64,000 bases of DNA from Acidovorax sp. 106 (GTDB lineage: Bacteria; Pseudomonadota; Gammaproteobacteria; Burkholderiales; Burkholderiaceae_C). The notes beneath the pieces were generated by a model. That model was not told the DNA's origin. It saw nothing but the letters and a program-made list of their open reading frames with translations, and made no database searches. The position numbers and the translations under genes are program-made. Positions 44,393 through 52,241 of this stretch are shown piece after piece; position 1 is the first letter of the stretch, and each line of letters starts with the position of its first letter. The stretch lies in the NCBI RefSeq assembly GCF_003663825.1, contig NZ_RCCC01000001.1:186001-250000 (forward strand), read 5' to 3'.

Positions 44393-45295
44393 TCAAGCAG
44401 GAAACACGCCGGTAGACAGGTAGCGGTCACCCCGGTCGCACACAATGAAAACCACCGTAGCGTTGTGTTCGCGCTGGGCAATTTGCTGGGCCACCCAGCA
44501 AGCTCCTGCCGCAGAAATGCCTGCAAAAATCCCCTCTTCGCGGGCCAGGCGGCGGCACATCTCTTCGGCGTCGTCCTGGCTCACAGACACCAGCTCGTCC
44601 ACGGTGCTCGGGTCGTAAATCTTGGGCATGTACTCTTGCGGCCACTTGCGAATGCCCGGGATGCGCGAACCTTCTTGCGGCTGCGCCCCCACGATCTGGA
44701 TGCCAGGGTTCTTTTCTTTCAAAAAGCGCGAAACCCCCGTGATGGTGCCCGTGGTGCCCATCGCGCTCACGAAGTGCGTGATGCGCCCGCCCGTCTGCTC
44801 CCAAATCTCGGGGCCTGTGGTTTCGTAGTGCACGCGCGGGTTGTCGGCATTGCCAAACTGGTCCAGCACCTTGCCCTCACCACGCTTTTGCATGGCCTCG
44901 GCCAAATCACGTGCGTGCTCCATGCCACCGCTCTTGGGCGTCAGCACCAGCTCGGCACCAAACGCCTTCATGGTCTGCGCACGCTCAATCGACAAATCCT
45001 CCGGCATCACCAACACCATGCGATAGCCCTTGATGGCCGCAGCCATCGCCAGTGCAATGCCTGTGTTGCCAGAAGTCGCTTCGATCAGGGTGTCGCCAGG
45101 GCGAATGTCTCCACGCTCTTCAGCGCGGCGGATCATGGACAGCGCAGGCCGGTCCTTCACCGAACCGGCGGGGTTGTTGCCTTCCAGCTTGCCCAGAATC
45201 ACATTGCCGCGCGCGGCGTTGTCCTGGGCACCAATGCGCTGCAGCGCGACCAGTGGCGTGTTGCCAACCGCTTGTTCGATAGTTTGGTAATTCAT
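44393..45295 (-). CDS. cysM: cysteine synthase B
   Basis: The 300-residue PLP enzyme has the Schiff-base K47 in NPAGSVKDRP, the SGNTG substrate loop (ATSGNTGIALAMAAA) and the glycine loop SAMGTTGTITG. The shorter length and MPEDLSIERAQTMKAFGAEL segment match CysM over CysK. It makes cysteine from O-acetylserine and sulfide or thiosulfate. It is divergent from tRNA-Leu; a CATAAT at 45310-45315 could serve as a -10 in that gap. Confidence 0.93.
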   Translation of the reverse strand: MNYQTIEQAVGNTPLVALQRIGAQDNAARGNVILGKLEGNNPAGSVKDRPALSMIRRAEERGDIRPGDTLIEATSGNTGIALAMAAAIKGYRMVLVMPEDLSIERAQTMKAFGAELVLTPKSGGMEHARDLAEAMQKRGEGKVLDQFGNADNPRVHYETTGPEIWEQTGGRITHFVSAMGTTGTITGVSRFLKEKNPGIQIVGAQPQEGSRIPGIRKWPQEYMPKIYDPSTVDELVSVSQDDAEEMCRRLAREEGIFAGISAAGACWVAQQIAQREHNATVVFIVCDRGDRYLSTGVFPA

Positions 45296-45336
45296 GGTCA
45301 CTACTGTGCCATAATTTGCGTCTTCACAAATTACCC

Positions 45337-45421
45337 GCCCGGGTGGTGAAATTGGTAGACGCAGGGGACTCAAAATCCCCCGCCGCAAGGCGTGCCGGTT
45401 CGATTCCGGCCCCGGGCACCA
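45337..45421 (+). tRNA. tRNA-Leu (CAA)
   Basis: An 85-base class II tRNA with a GCCCGGG/CCCGGGC acceptor, a GGTGGTGAAATTGGTAGAC D-arm, a CGCCGCAAGGCG variable stem, a TTCGATT T-loop and encoded CCA. The anticodon loop CTCAAAA gives CAA, decoding UUG. Confidence 0.96.
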
Positions 45422-45427
45422 TAGACA

Positions 45428-45463
45428 AGGCCGGAAGCTTCCACAAGCTTCCGGCCTTTTTTA
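45428..45463 (+). terminator. rho-independent terminator after tRNA-Leu
   Basis: GGCCGGAAGCTT CCAC AAGCTTCCGGCC with a TTTTTT tail follows the tRNA by 8 bases. A partial copy of this hairpin recurs at 45681-45707. Confidence 0.9.
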
Positions 45464-45786
45464 TTTCTACTTTGAAATCAGCATCTTAGCGGTCCATCAC
45501 CGTCCAAACCAGTCCACCCCCCATCCGAGAAAATTGGGGGCACATTTGGGGGCACATTTTTAAAATGTGGGGGCACATCGTGTAAGAGCTCAGGCCCAAA
45601 GCATGCGCCCACACAGCAGGGCCACAGCGCAACCAGCAAAACACTCCGTCGCAGCGCTCCTGGACTACCGCGGACAGGCAAAGCTTCCACAAGCTTCCAG
45701 CCTTTTTCTTTTTCAGCGTCCACAACAATCCATCCCCAAATCCGCCAAATACGCCAAACACGCAGCCCTCGCTCCGCACCCCAAAA
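45464..45786. other. gene-poor stretch after tRNA-Leu with duplicated hairpin
   Basis: No gene can be supported here. Visible features are three GGGGGCACAT-like repeats (about 45534-45576), a second copy of the tRNA-distal AAGCTTCCACAAGCTTCCnGCCTTTTT hairpin at 45681-45707 (246 bp after the first), and an open minus-strand frame (45486-45779) with no recognisable domain and no ribosome binding site. The pattern suggests a decayed integration next to a tRNA. Confidence 0.45.
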
Positions 45787-45806
45787 TACTGTATATTTAA
45801 ACAGTA
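45787..45806. promoter_or_regulatory. LexA (SOS) box
   Basis: TACTGTATATTTAAACAGTA has the CTGT-N8-ACAG core of the beta/gammaproteobacterial LexA operator in a nearly palindromic 20-mer. It lies 20 bases before the ATG of the next small gene, so it would overlap the promoter or transcription start. Confidence 0.75.
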
Positions 45807-45826
45807 TTTAAAACCAGGAGCCCGGC

Positions 45827-46135
45827 ATGGAAGTGATTGACACCCTGTACACCGTCACCCTGCGTGACTACCCCGATGATGTGCCCGCCAAAGCAGTTGC
45901 TGCGGCAGAAGCACGCTACACCAAAGCGCTGGAAAACGCGCTGGGCGGGCCCGAGCAGGTGGCCGCTGCCCTGGACACCATGGGAGACCTGGAAGGCGCC
46001 AGCGCTGACGAAATCTCCAAGGCCGACATGGAACTGGCTGCGCGCTGGGCCAAAGCCTGCAGCGCAGCCCGCCAAGCCGGGTTTCGGGATTTGGGGGAAG
46101 CAGAAGGCATGTACTTTGACGTACAGACCTCCTAA
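45827..46135 (+). CDS. small SOS-associated hypothetical protein
   Basis: The 102-residue, acidic, alanine-rich protein begins MEVIDTLYTVTLRDYPDDVP. I recognise no family, signal peptide or membrane segment. A CAGGAG site 6 bases before ATG 45827 and normal codon use support a real gene. The near-perfect LexA box directly upstream predicts DNA-damage induction. Its position beside tRNA-Leu and a scar-like region suggests possible acquisition by transfer. Confidence 0.7.
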   Translation: MEVIDTLYTVTLRDYPDDVPAKAVAAAEARYTKALENALGGPEQVAAALDTMGDLEGASADEISKADMELAARWAKACSAARQAGFRDLGEAEGMYFDVQTS

Positions 46136-46386
46136 AGCAAACACCGCCTCCTCTGCCAGATGGCGTGCACGACACAACTGGTCACAAACTGCACGCCAGA
46201 TAAGCACTTGTCTTACAGACGGAACTGGGTAGGTTTGGTGGAATCTCATCCACTGGCCATTGAGGCTGGCGCGGGGTGAGCCATTGCGGCCCCCGCACCT
46301 TTGAATTGCGCAAGAGCGGTCCGTTTCATCCGGCAGCGATGCCGCCATGCTTGGATTAACCGCACTCCCCTGAAAGGAGCTATGCC

Positions 46387-46575
46387 ATGACACTTCATCA
46401 CCTCTCTCCGCAAACGGCTGCCGTGCTTGCGTTCCTCATCACGGTGGCCTTGGCCGTGGCGGCCGCGCTGGTGGGCGCCATGCCAGAGTGGGTGGCGCAA
46501 TCTGCGGATTCGCTACCCTTACTGCCCGCGCAGTGGGACACATTGTTACCGCTGGAAGCGTCTGCCTCGCACTGA
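46387..46575 (+). CDS. small single-pass membrane protein
   Basis: The 62-residue product has one membrane helix (AAVLAFLITVALAVAAALVGAM, about 11-32) and a short polar tail. An AAAGGAGC site 8 bases before ATG 46387 supports translation. The family is unknown. In the 251 bp before it I see only a weak inverted repeat GGCGTGCA...TGCACGCC (46160-46199). Confidence 0.6.
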   Translation: MTLHHLSPQTAAVLAFLITVALAVAAALVGAMPEWVAQSADSLPLLPAQWDTLLPLEASASH

Positions 46576-46700
46576 CAACCGGAGACTGGGAGTGCAGCGT
46601 GCAATGGATGTGCAATAGCCTGGCCCGCTCAAGCCCAGCGCAGCATAGGTCTGTGCACCCCTCGCAGCCCGGCCCTACCGCCGTCGATTCAAAGCAACGC

Positions 46701-47414
46701 TCAGGGCGCAACCACTGCCAAGCGCCTGCGCGCACGGGCTGCAGTGTCCACATCGCCCGCAGCTTGCGCCTGATCGGCCTGCACGGTCAGCCAGGCGATC
46801 AGCGGGCGGCGCCAACCTTGGGCTGATGCGGTGTCTACCGCCTGCGCAACCACCGCAGGCCCCGCCTGCCCGGCCTGGAACAACGCCGCCGCCCCCACCA
46901 AGCGAGACAAAGGATCTTCCATCGCACCCAGCATGGCAGCCGCATCGCCACCGCTGGCGGTGCCTGCAAGGTGCTGCGCCACGGCACGCTGGGGTGTCGG
47001 CAGCAAGGCGATCTGCGCAGCCGTCAAACGCTGGGCTTGCAAAAAGTCGGCATAGGCCAATTCCAGCGCTGCGGCATCTGGGCGCAGGGCCTCAAAGCCT
47101 GCACAGGGCCCGGCCAAGGCCAGGCTGGCCGATTGGGCGGCGCACCGCAGCAGCTCAGCACGGGCCAGCAGGTCGGCCCGGCCGGTGCTGGCCAGTGCCT
47201 GGCGAGCACGCTCCCACTCTTGCGCTTCGACGCGCGCCTGACCGGTCAGGTAGGCATTCAGGGCTTTTTGGGTGGCGGCGTGGGCATTCATCTGCCAGTC
47301 GGGCACAGGGGGCTGGCTGGAGCACGCAGCCAGCACCGCGCAAGCCAATAGCCAAGGCCACCGGGCGCCGCGCAAGGCCCGGTGGCGCCATCCGGTGTGG
47401 TGTGCAAAGCTCAT
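46701..47414 (-). CDS. outer-membrane-type lipoprotein of the MCE operon (hypothetical)
   Basis: The 237-residue protein has a basic N-terminus, a hydrophobic stretch and a lipobox LLACAVLAACSS, placing the mature Cys near residue 30. The rest is an alanine-rich helical domain with TPR-like character. Its ATG overlaps the stop of the MCE gene by 4 bp, so it is probably the accessory lipoprotein of that lipid transport system, although I do not recognise the usual PqiC/DUF330 motifs. Confidence 0.65.
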   Translation of the reverse strand: MSFAHHTGWRHRALRGARWPWLLACAVLAACSSQPPVPDWQMNAHAATQKALNAYLTGQARVEAQEWERARQALASTGRADLLARAELLRCAAQSASLALAGPCAGFEALRPDAAALELAYADFLQAQRLTAAQIALLPTPQRAVAQHLAGTASGGDAAAMLGAMEDPLSRLVGAAALFQAGQAGPAVVAQAVDTASAQGWRRPLIAWLTVQADQAQAAGDVDTAARARRRLAVVAP

Positions 47415-48427
47415 GGCAGCTTGATCTCCGTGTCGCGCGCAAACGGCCATTTGCGCTGGATATCGTTGACGAGGCCTTCCACCCGGCGCAAGTTGCTTTC
47501 CACCTCGGCGCGCAGCGCGCCCAGGTCGGTGGTGGCTTCGCGGGCGTTGGCCCCGATGGCCTGGGCCTCGACCAGTACCGCATCCACCTTCTTGAGGCTG
47601 GTGCGCGTGTCGGCCAACAAGCCATTGAGTTGCGCCACCGTAGCGCGCAGGTCAGGCACCAGGGCATCTTTGCCGTTCTCGCCAAACACCTGCCGGTCGG
47701 CCTGCTTGGCCAGCCCGTCCAGCCGCGCCAGCAGGGTGTTGGTGCGCTCCAGCGTCGCGAGGATTTTCTTGGCATCGGCCTCGTTGCCCATCAGCACGCC
47801 CAGGGCGCCGCTGGGGCCGTTCAGCCGCTGGGTGAGCGCCTGCACGTTGGCCAGGCTGCTGCCCAGGGCTGCGTCCTGTGCCGTCAGGGCATTGACGTTG
47901 CCCAGCAGTTCGCGGGCTGATGCCATCAGTTGCGGGATTTCTGCGGTGGCATCGCCGCGCAGCACGGGGCGCGTGGCGCCATCGGGCAGCAAGGGGTCGG
48001 TGAGGATGCCACTGTAGGCCCGGATGTTGGTGGCGCCCACCACCCCGCGCACCAGGGTGAACACGCTGGACTCGCGCAGCCAGTGGGCGTCCTTGCGGGG
48101 CACGTCCACGATGATGCGGACGTTGCCGGTTTCGGCCAGCTCAATGCGACGCACGCGCCCGATGGGAAAGCCCGAAAACGTCATGTCCATGCCCACCACC
48201 ACGCCCTCTGAATCATCGGCGGTGAGCACCAGGGTTTGCGTAGGCTCGAAGGCACCCCGGGCATACAGCAGGTACAAGCCAGACCCGGCAATCAACAGCA
48301 CGGTGAAGAGCAACAGCGCCGCCGCTTTGAGCTCCAGGTAAGCCACGGGCCGCAGGGCCTCCACCGGGGCAACGCCGGGCTCCTGTGGCGGCGCATTGGA
48401 GGGGGATGGGGATGATGGAAGGTTCAT
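47411..48427 (-). CDS. MCE/MlaD-family lipid transport protein
   Basis: The 338-residue protein has one N-terminal helix (AALLLFTVLLIAGSGLYLLYA), an MCE domain (LTADDSEGVVVGMDMTFSGFPIGRVRRI) and a long helical C-terminal tail (about 160-320). It would sit in the inner membrane and bind phospholipid in the periplasm, bridging towards the outer membrane. It is co-directional with a MlaE permease (42 bp upstream) and a lipoprotein (4 bp overlap). Confidence 0.9.
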   Translation of the reverse strand: MNLPSSPSPSNAPPQEPGVAPVEALRPVAYLELKAAALLLFTVLLIAGSGLYLLYARGAFEPTQTLVLTADDSEGVVVGMDMTFSGFPIGRVRRIELAETGNVRIIVDVPRKDAHWLRESSVFTLVRGVVGATNIRAYSGILTDPLLPDGATRPVLRGDATAEIPQLMASARELLGNVNALTAQDAALGSSLANVQALTQRLNGPSGALGVLMGNEADAKKILATLERTNTLLARLDGLAKQADRQVFGENGKDALVPDLRATVAQLNGLLADTRTSLKKVDAVLVEAQAIGANAREATTDLGALRAEVESNLRRVEGLVNDIQRKWPFARDTEIKLP

Positions 48428-48469
48428 GGCATCAGAAACAGGGGTTGGGCCAGCGCACGCACATGGCCA

Positions 48470-49270
48470 TCAGTAATAGTTGCCCACCAAGGAACCCACC
48501 TCGATGAGCAGCAACACCGCAAACATGCGCGCCAGTCCGCCCAGCTCTGAGTCGCTCTGGGCCCGCTCGCCCGTGTCATGCAGCCCAGCGGCCATGGGGA
48601 TGAGCGCCACGGCCAGGCTGAACAGCAAGGTCTTGATCACAAACACCAGTGTGACGGCAGGTGCAAACACCTGGCCAAACATGCGCGTGTAGCTGGGCAG
48701 GCCCGCCAGGCTGAAGCCGTACACCCCCAGGTAAGCCAGCACCAGCGCCACCACGCAGCTGAGGGCGGCCAGGGTGACGCAAGCAAACACGCCCGCCACG
48801 GCACGCGGCAGCAGCTCCACCCGCACCGGGTCTGCCCCCAGGCGGCGCAGTTGGTCAAGCCGGCCTGATTGGCGCAGCAGCGCCAGTTGCGTGCCGTTGG
48901 GGATGGTGCAGCGCATGGCCACAAAGAGCGCGGCCGTGAGCGGGATCAGCTCCAGCACCAGCACGCGGATCACCATCTCCAGCGCGTAACGCGACAAACC
49001 ATAGCTGAGCGCAGTGACCACCACAATGCGCGTGAGCACCAGGCTGATGAGCGCCGCCAACACCGTGAAGCCCAGCAGCACCGGGGCCGTGTCCAAGTAC
49101 AGATGGCGCGCCAGGGCTCGGCGCGTGCCCCTCACATAGCTGGACGGCGACAACACCAGCACCAGCACCACCGCCCCCAGGTACAGAATGCGCCACCACG
49201 CCAGCGCCCAGCGTCGCACCACGGTCCAAACACGTTCGGGCAAGGAGAGGCCGGGCCAGTGCGAAATCAT
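48470..49270 (-). CDS. MlaE-family ABC lipid transporter permease
   Basis: The 266-residue MlaE-type permease has an amphipathic N-terminal helix and about five membrane segments, with VLVLELIPLTAALFVAMRCT being the MlaE core loop. It would pair with an ATPase (MlaF) that is not in this window and with the neighbouring MCE protein. I chose ATG 49270; the frame is open to 49324, but that segment looks noncoding. Confidence 0.88.
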   Translation of the reverse strand: MISHWPGLSLPERVWTVVRRWALAWWRILYLGAVVLVLVLSPSSYVRGTRRALARHLYLDTAPVLLGFTVLAALISLVLTRIVVVTALSYGLSRYALEMVIRVLVLELIPLTAALFVAMRCTIPNGTQLALLRQSGRLDQLRRLGADPVRVELLPRAVAGVFACVTLAALSCVVALVLAYLGVYGFSLAGLPSYTRMFGQVFAPAVTLVFVIKTLLFSLAVALIPMAAGLHDTGERAQSDSELGGLARMFAVLLLIEVGSLVGNYY

Positions 49271-49329
49271 GGCCGGATCATAGCGGGGCAGTGTGGACAC
49301 GCCCTTGTGCGCCCGACCCAGCACATTGC

Positions 49330-49385
49330 AAGCCTTTTAAGCCGCTAGCGCTAGCAGATAAAGCGCTAGCAGCTATCAAATAAGT
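49330..49385 (-). repeat. dispersed palindromic repeat, reverse orientation
   Basis: AAGCCGCTAGCGCTAGCAGATAAAGCGCTAGCAGCTATCAAATAA lies between the MlaE gene start and the 3' end of the MerR gene. A run of nine Cs follows at about 49449-49457. Confidence 0.7.
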
Positions 49386-49460
49386 AGCAAATTTACCCCA
49401 CCATTCCAGGACAGCGAAACATATGCTCACAGCCGCCCAGGCTTGCTGCCCCCCCCCCGT

Positions 49461-49934
49461 TCAGACATGGCGCTTGCCCGGCGCTGTGCCAGCATGGGCG
49501 GCGAGGGTGTCAGGCATCTGGGCATCGGCGCGCTGGTGCAGGGCTTCGATGATGTGGCACTGCGCGTCGGTGCCATCGCAGCGACTGCGCAGGGCCAGCA
49601 AATCAGCCTCCAGGGCTTGCAACTCTGCCAGCCGGGTGCGCACATGTTGCAGGTGCTCGTCCAGCGTGTCGCAGGCGGCATGGCAGTCTTCCTTGCGGCC
49701 CCAGTCCAGTGCCAGCAGGGTACGCACCTCGTCCAGCGACATGTCCATGGCGCGGCACAAGCGGATGAAGCGCAGGCGGTGCACATCGCCCGCGCTGTAA
49801 AGGCGGTAGCTGTTATCGCTGCGGGCGCCGGGCGGCAGCAAGCCTTCTTTTTCGTAGTACCGGATATTGGCGGCCGACACGCCAGACTGCCGGGCGGCCT
49901 CTCCAATGCGATGCAATGCCAGCGACTGCGCCAT
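49461..49934 (-). CDS. MerR-family Cd/Pb-responsive regulator (CadR/PbrR type)
   Basis: The 157-residue regulator has an N-terminal MerR helix-turn-helix (RIGEAARQSGVSAANIRYYE), a dimerisation coiled coil and cysteines C84, C119 and C126, whose 35- and 7-residue spacings match the metal-site cysteines of CadR. It is probably activated by Cd(II), Pb(II) or Zn(II). The cognate exporter is not adjacent; the CDF gene at 26 kb or the downstream copper cluster could be targets (inference). I chose ATG 49934. Confidence 0.88.
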   Translation of the reverse strand: MAQSLALHRIGEAARQSGVSAANIRYYEKEGLLPPGARSDNSYRLYSAGDVHRLRFIRLCRAMDMSLDEVRTLLALDWGRKEDCHAACDTLDEHLQHVRTRLAELQALEADLLALRSRCDGTDAQCHIIEALHQRADAQMPDTLAAHAGTAPGKRHV

Positions 49935-50036
49935 AGAGCCATGCCTTTGAGTGACTTGAAGGTTTTCATCATGCCATCGCGGCAAGCCGCCTGACTGGCC
50001 CCAGGATCTCTGCACGCTCGAACATAAAGATTCTTT

Positions 50037-50096
50037 GATAAAAACTGCCTCTAGCGCTTTAGAATAAAGCGCTACCAGCTATTTAATTGATAGCAA
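50037..50096 (-). repeat. dispersed palindromic repeat, reverse orientation
   Basis: GCCTCTAGCGCTTTAGAATAAAGCGCTACCAGCTATTTAATTGATAGC sits in the gap between the divergent MerR and YitT genes, where it cannot terminate either and may instead lie in promoter DNA. Confidence 0.75.
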
Positions 50097-50221
50097 TCAG
50101 AGCGCAAACCTGAAAAGCCCCTGGCCCACCCAACGCCAGCGCCCCTTCGCTTCTTGACCCACAGCAAGCCCAGGCACAAGGCTTGCATGCTCCAATCCAG
50201 CCTTCTCTTTCTTTTGCCGCC

Positions 50222-50857
50222 ATGTCCCGCTCCACTGCTGCCCCCGTCACGCCACCGCCTGTTGCGGTGCCCCACTCGTTGACCGAAGACGCCATGGCCA
50301 TCTTCACCGGCGTGCTGCTGATTTCGGTGGGCGTGGCGTTTTTCACCAGCGCGGGTTTGCTGACGGGCGGCACCGCCGGGCTGGCGTTTTTGCTGCACTA
50401 CGCCACGGGCATTGGCTTCGGCAAGATTTTCTTTGTGGTGAACCTGCCCTTTTACTGGCTGGCCCTGCGCAAGCTGGGCCGGGCCTTCACCGTCAAAACC
50501 TTCATCGCCGTGCTGCTGCTGTCGCTGCTGACCGAGCTGCAGTCGCAGTTTCTGCAATTTGCCCAATTGCAGCCGTTGTACGCCGCCATTGCGGGCGGGC
50601 TGATCACGGGCACCGGATTTTTGGTGCTGTTTCGCCACCGCTGCAGCCTGGGGGGCGTGGGCATTTTGGCGCTGTACCTGCAAGACCGTTACGGCTGGCG
50701 CGCAGGCAAGGTGCAGATGGCCGTGGACTGCTGCATCGTGCTGCTGGCCCTGTGGACGGTGGAGCCCCTGCGCGTGGCCTGGTCCATTGCCGGGGCCGTG
50801 GCGCTGAACCTGGTGCTGGCCATGAACCACCGGCCCGGCCGCTACATGGCGACCTGA
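50222..50857 (+). CDS. YitT family membrane protein
   Basis: The 211-residue protein has five or six membrane segments and the YitT-type GLLTGGTAGLAFLLHYATG repeat with FFVVNLPFYWLA. It is an integral inner-membrane protein of unclear transport role, without the C-terminal DUF2179 domain. I chose ATG 50222. It lies between a MerR regulator and the copper cluster. Confidence 0.8.
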   Translation: MSRSTAAPVTPPPVAVPHSLTEDAMAIFTGVLLISVGVAFFTSAGLLTGGTAGLAFLLHYATGIGFGKIFFVVNLPFYWLALRKLGRAFTVKTFIAVLLLSLLTELQSQFLQFAQLQPLYAAIAGGLITGTGFLVLFRHRCSLGGVGILALYLQDRYGWRAGKVQMAVDCCIVLLALWTVEPLRVAWSIAGAVALNLVLAMNHRPGRYMAT

Positions 50858-50917
50858 GAGCGGATCAAAAAGGCTGCGCTGCGGAACCAACCCCACCGCC
50901 GCCGTATCATTCAACCC

Positions 50918-51400
50918 ATGCGCCGCGCCCTGTCCCTGTTGCTGATCACCTTTCTGGTCCTGCGTGGCCTGGTGGGCACAGCCATGGCAGCGGGCATGTT
51001 GCCCCCGGTGGCCGTGGCCCACAGCAATGCGATGGGCGCACAGATGGGCGAAGCGGCCCACGGCGGCCCACATGCCGAGGCAGCACATCCCAGCGGCCAC
51101 CACGGTGCGATGGACCACACGGCTGCGCAGGCAGCCCATTGCGGCGATAGTGAAGAGGGCGAGGGGCACGGTCACTCTCACTGCGCATCCACAGCAGCAG
51201 CCACACCCGCCCCCACATCGACCTGTGCCGACGGCCACGGCAGCACCTGCACCGTGTGTGAAATCTGCCATGCCACCATGGTGCTGCCTGCGGCCCCACC
51301 TGCCGCACAAAGCCCTGCGCCCACGGCCGCCATTGCGCGCGCCGTGCGCGCACCCGCCAACGCCCCCGTAGCGCTGGCCCACAAGCCTCCCATCGCCTGA
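50918..51400 (+). CDS. His/Cys-rich periplasmic protein (DUF2946-like)
   Basis: The 160-residue protein has a signal peptide (MRRALSLLLITFLVLRGLVG) and a mature part rich in His (HPSGHHGAMDH, GHGHSHC) and a CTVCEICHATM motif, as in DUF2946-like proteins of copper loci. It probably binds Cu in the periplasm. Its sequence is rather low complexity, so family membership is tentative. It is first in the copper cluster but is separated from the rest by a 284 bp inverted-repeat element. Confidence 0.7.
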   Translation: MRRALSLLLITFLVLRGLVGTAMAAGMLPPVAVAHSNAMGAQMGEAAHGGPHAEAAHPSGHHGAMDHTAAQAAHCGDSEEGEGHGHSHCASTAAATPAPTSTCADGHGSTCTVCEICHATMVLPAAPPAAQSPAPTAAIARAVRAPANAPVALAHKPPIA

Positions 51401-51406
51401 ACTCAA

Positions 51407-51690
51407 AGAACCTGTTCAAGGTTTTTTCAGAGTCGCGCAAGCGCCATGCCGGGCGCCCGGCTAGGGGATGGGATGCAAGGCGCGGTGCGCAGTGGATAGC
51501 CCGGCTATCCACAAGCGCCGCAACGCCGCAGACCGCCCGGCAAGGCACTTGCCCGAAGGGTTGGAGTGAAATCGGGCGATTGGACGCCCCGGCTGCTTGC
51601 ATGGGCACGAGCCCATGCGGCGCATCCGAGGCATCCACTCATCCCGATTGCACTCCAACGCGATCTCTGAAAAAACCTTGAACAGGTTCT
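51407..51690. mobile_element. 284 bp element with perfect 26 bp terminal inverted repeats
   Basis: AGAACCTGTTCAAGG... (51407-51432) and its exact complement (51665-51690) bound a noncoding interior full of nested palindromes (GGATAGCCCGGCTATCC at about 51494-51510; ATGGGCACGAGCCCAT at 51600-51615). There is no ORF and no obvious target duplication. The core GGATGGGATGCAAGGCGC (51466-51483) is shared with the MITE at 10200. The element sits in the 364 bp gap between two copper-cluster genes and ends 74 bp before the next ATG. Confidence 0.75.
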
Positions 51691-51764
51691 CACCCGTAGT
51701 GCGTCTGCAGTGGCCTGAAAAGGTCAAGTGCAACGCTCCTTCGAGCTTGTTTTTGGAGATCGCG

Positions 51765-52241
51765 ATGCCATCGCACCTTGATTTTTGGGCCCGTGCCCCT
51801 CAGCGGCGCTGCCCGCCCTTTTTCCGCCTGCCAACCACCAGCTGCCTGCTGGCGTGGCTGCTGGCCAGCACCCTGGCCGCCCCCGCTTTGGCGCAGCCAG
51901 CGCACGCCTCGGATGAGGCCACCGCCCCAGCGCCGCTGCACCACCCCACCCTGCCGCTGCAGAGCCCCCAAGCCCCCGCCGAGGTGGATTGGACTGCCGC
52001 CAACCGCGCCGTGGCCGAGTTTCCACGCGGCCATGCCGACATCGTGCGTTGGGAGGCACACAACGCTGCAGCAGCTGTGGCGCCCTCGACCCCATCGCCT
52101 CCAGCAGCCAAAACAGATAGCGCACCGCACCCCGGCATGCGCCACCAGATGCCCCAGCAGATGCAGGGCAAAGGGCCGCACCCCATGCCCCACGGCCACC
52201 ACTCCGACCAACCCACCACACCCCCAGGGGGCCGCCCATGA
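51765..52241 (+). CDS. secreted His/Met-rich protein of the copper cluster
   Basis: The 158-residue product has a signal peptide (CLLAWLLASTLAAPALAQPA, cleavage near 44) and a mature part ending in a Met/His-rich metal-binding tail (MRHQMPQQMQGKGPHPMPHGHH). It is likely to bind copper in the periplasm. ATG 51765 has a GGAGA site; the frame open to 51597 lies inside the inverted-repeat element and is not real. It overlaps the TolC gene by 4 bp (ATGA). Confidence 0.7.
   Translation: MPSHLDFWARAPQRRCPPFFRLPTTSCLLAWLLASTLAAPALAQPAHASDEATAPAPLHHPTLPLQSPQAPAEVDWTAANRAVAEFPRGHADIVRWEAHNAAAAVAPSTPSPPAAKTDSAPHPGMRHQMPQQMQGKGPHPMPHGHHSDQPTTPPGGRP

Noticed and set aside
45486..45779. Minus-strand frame after tRNA-Leu as a possible integrase start
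   Set aside because: No integrase motif, ribosome binding site or codon bias; its MCPQMCPQ stretch comes from the GGGGCACAT repeats.
51597..51764. Upstream extension of the His/Met-rich copper protein to 51597
   Set aside because: The extension lies largely in the inverted-repeat element; ATG 51765 has a ribosome binding site and begins a signal peptide.
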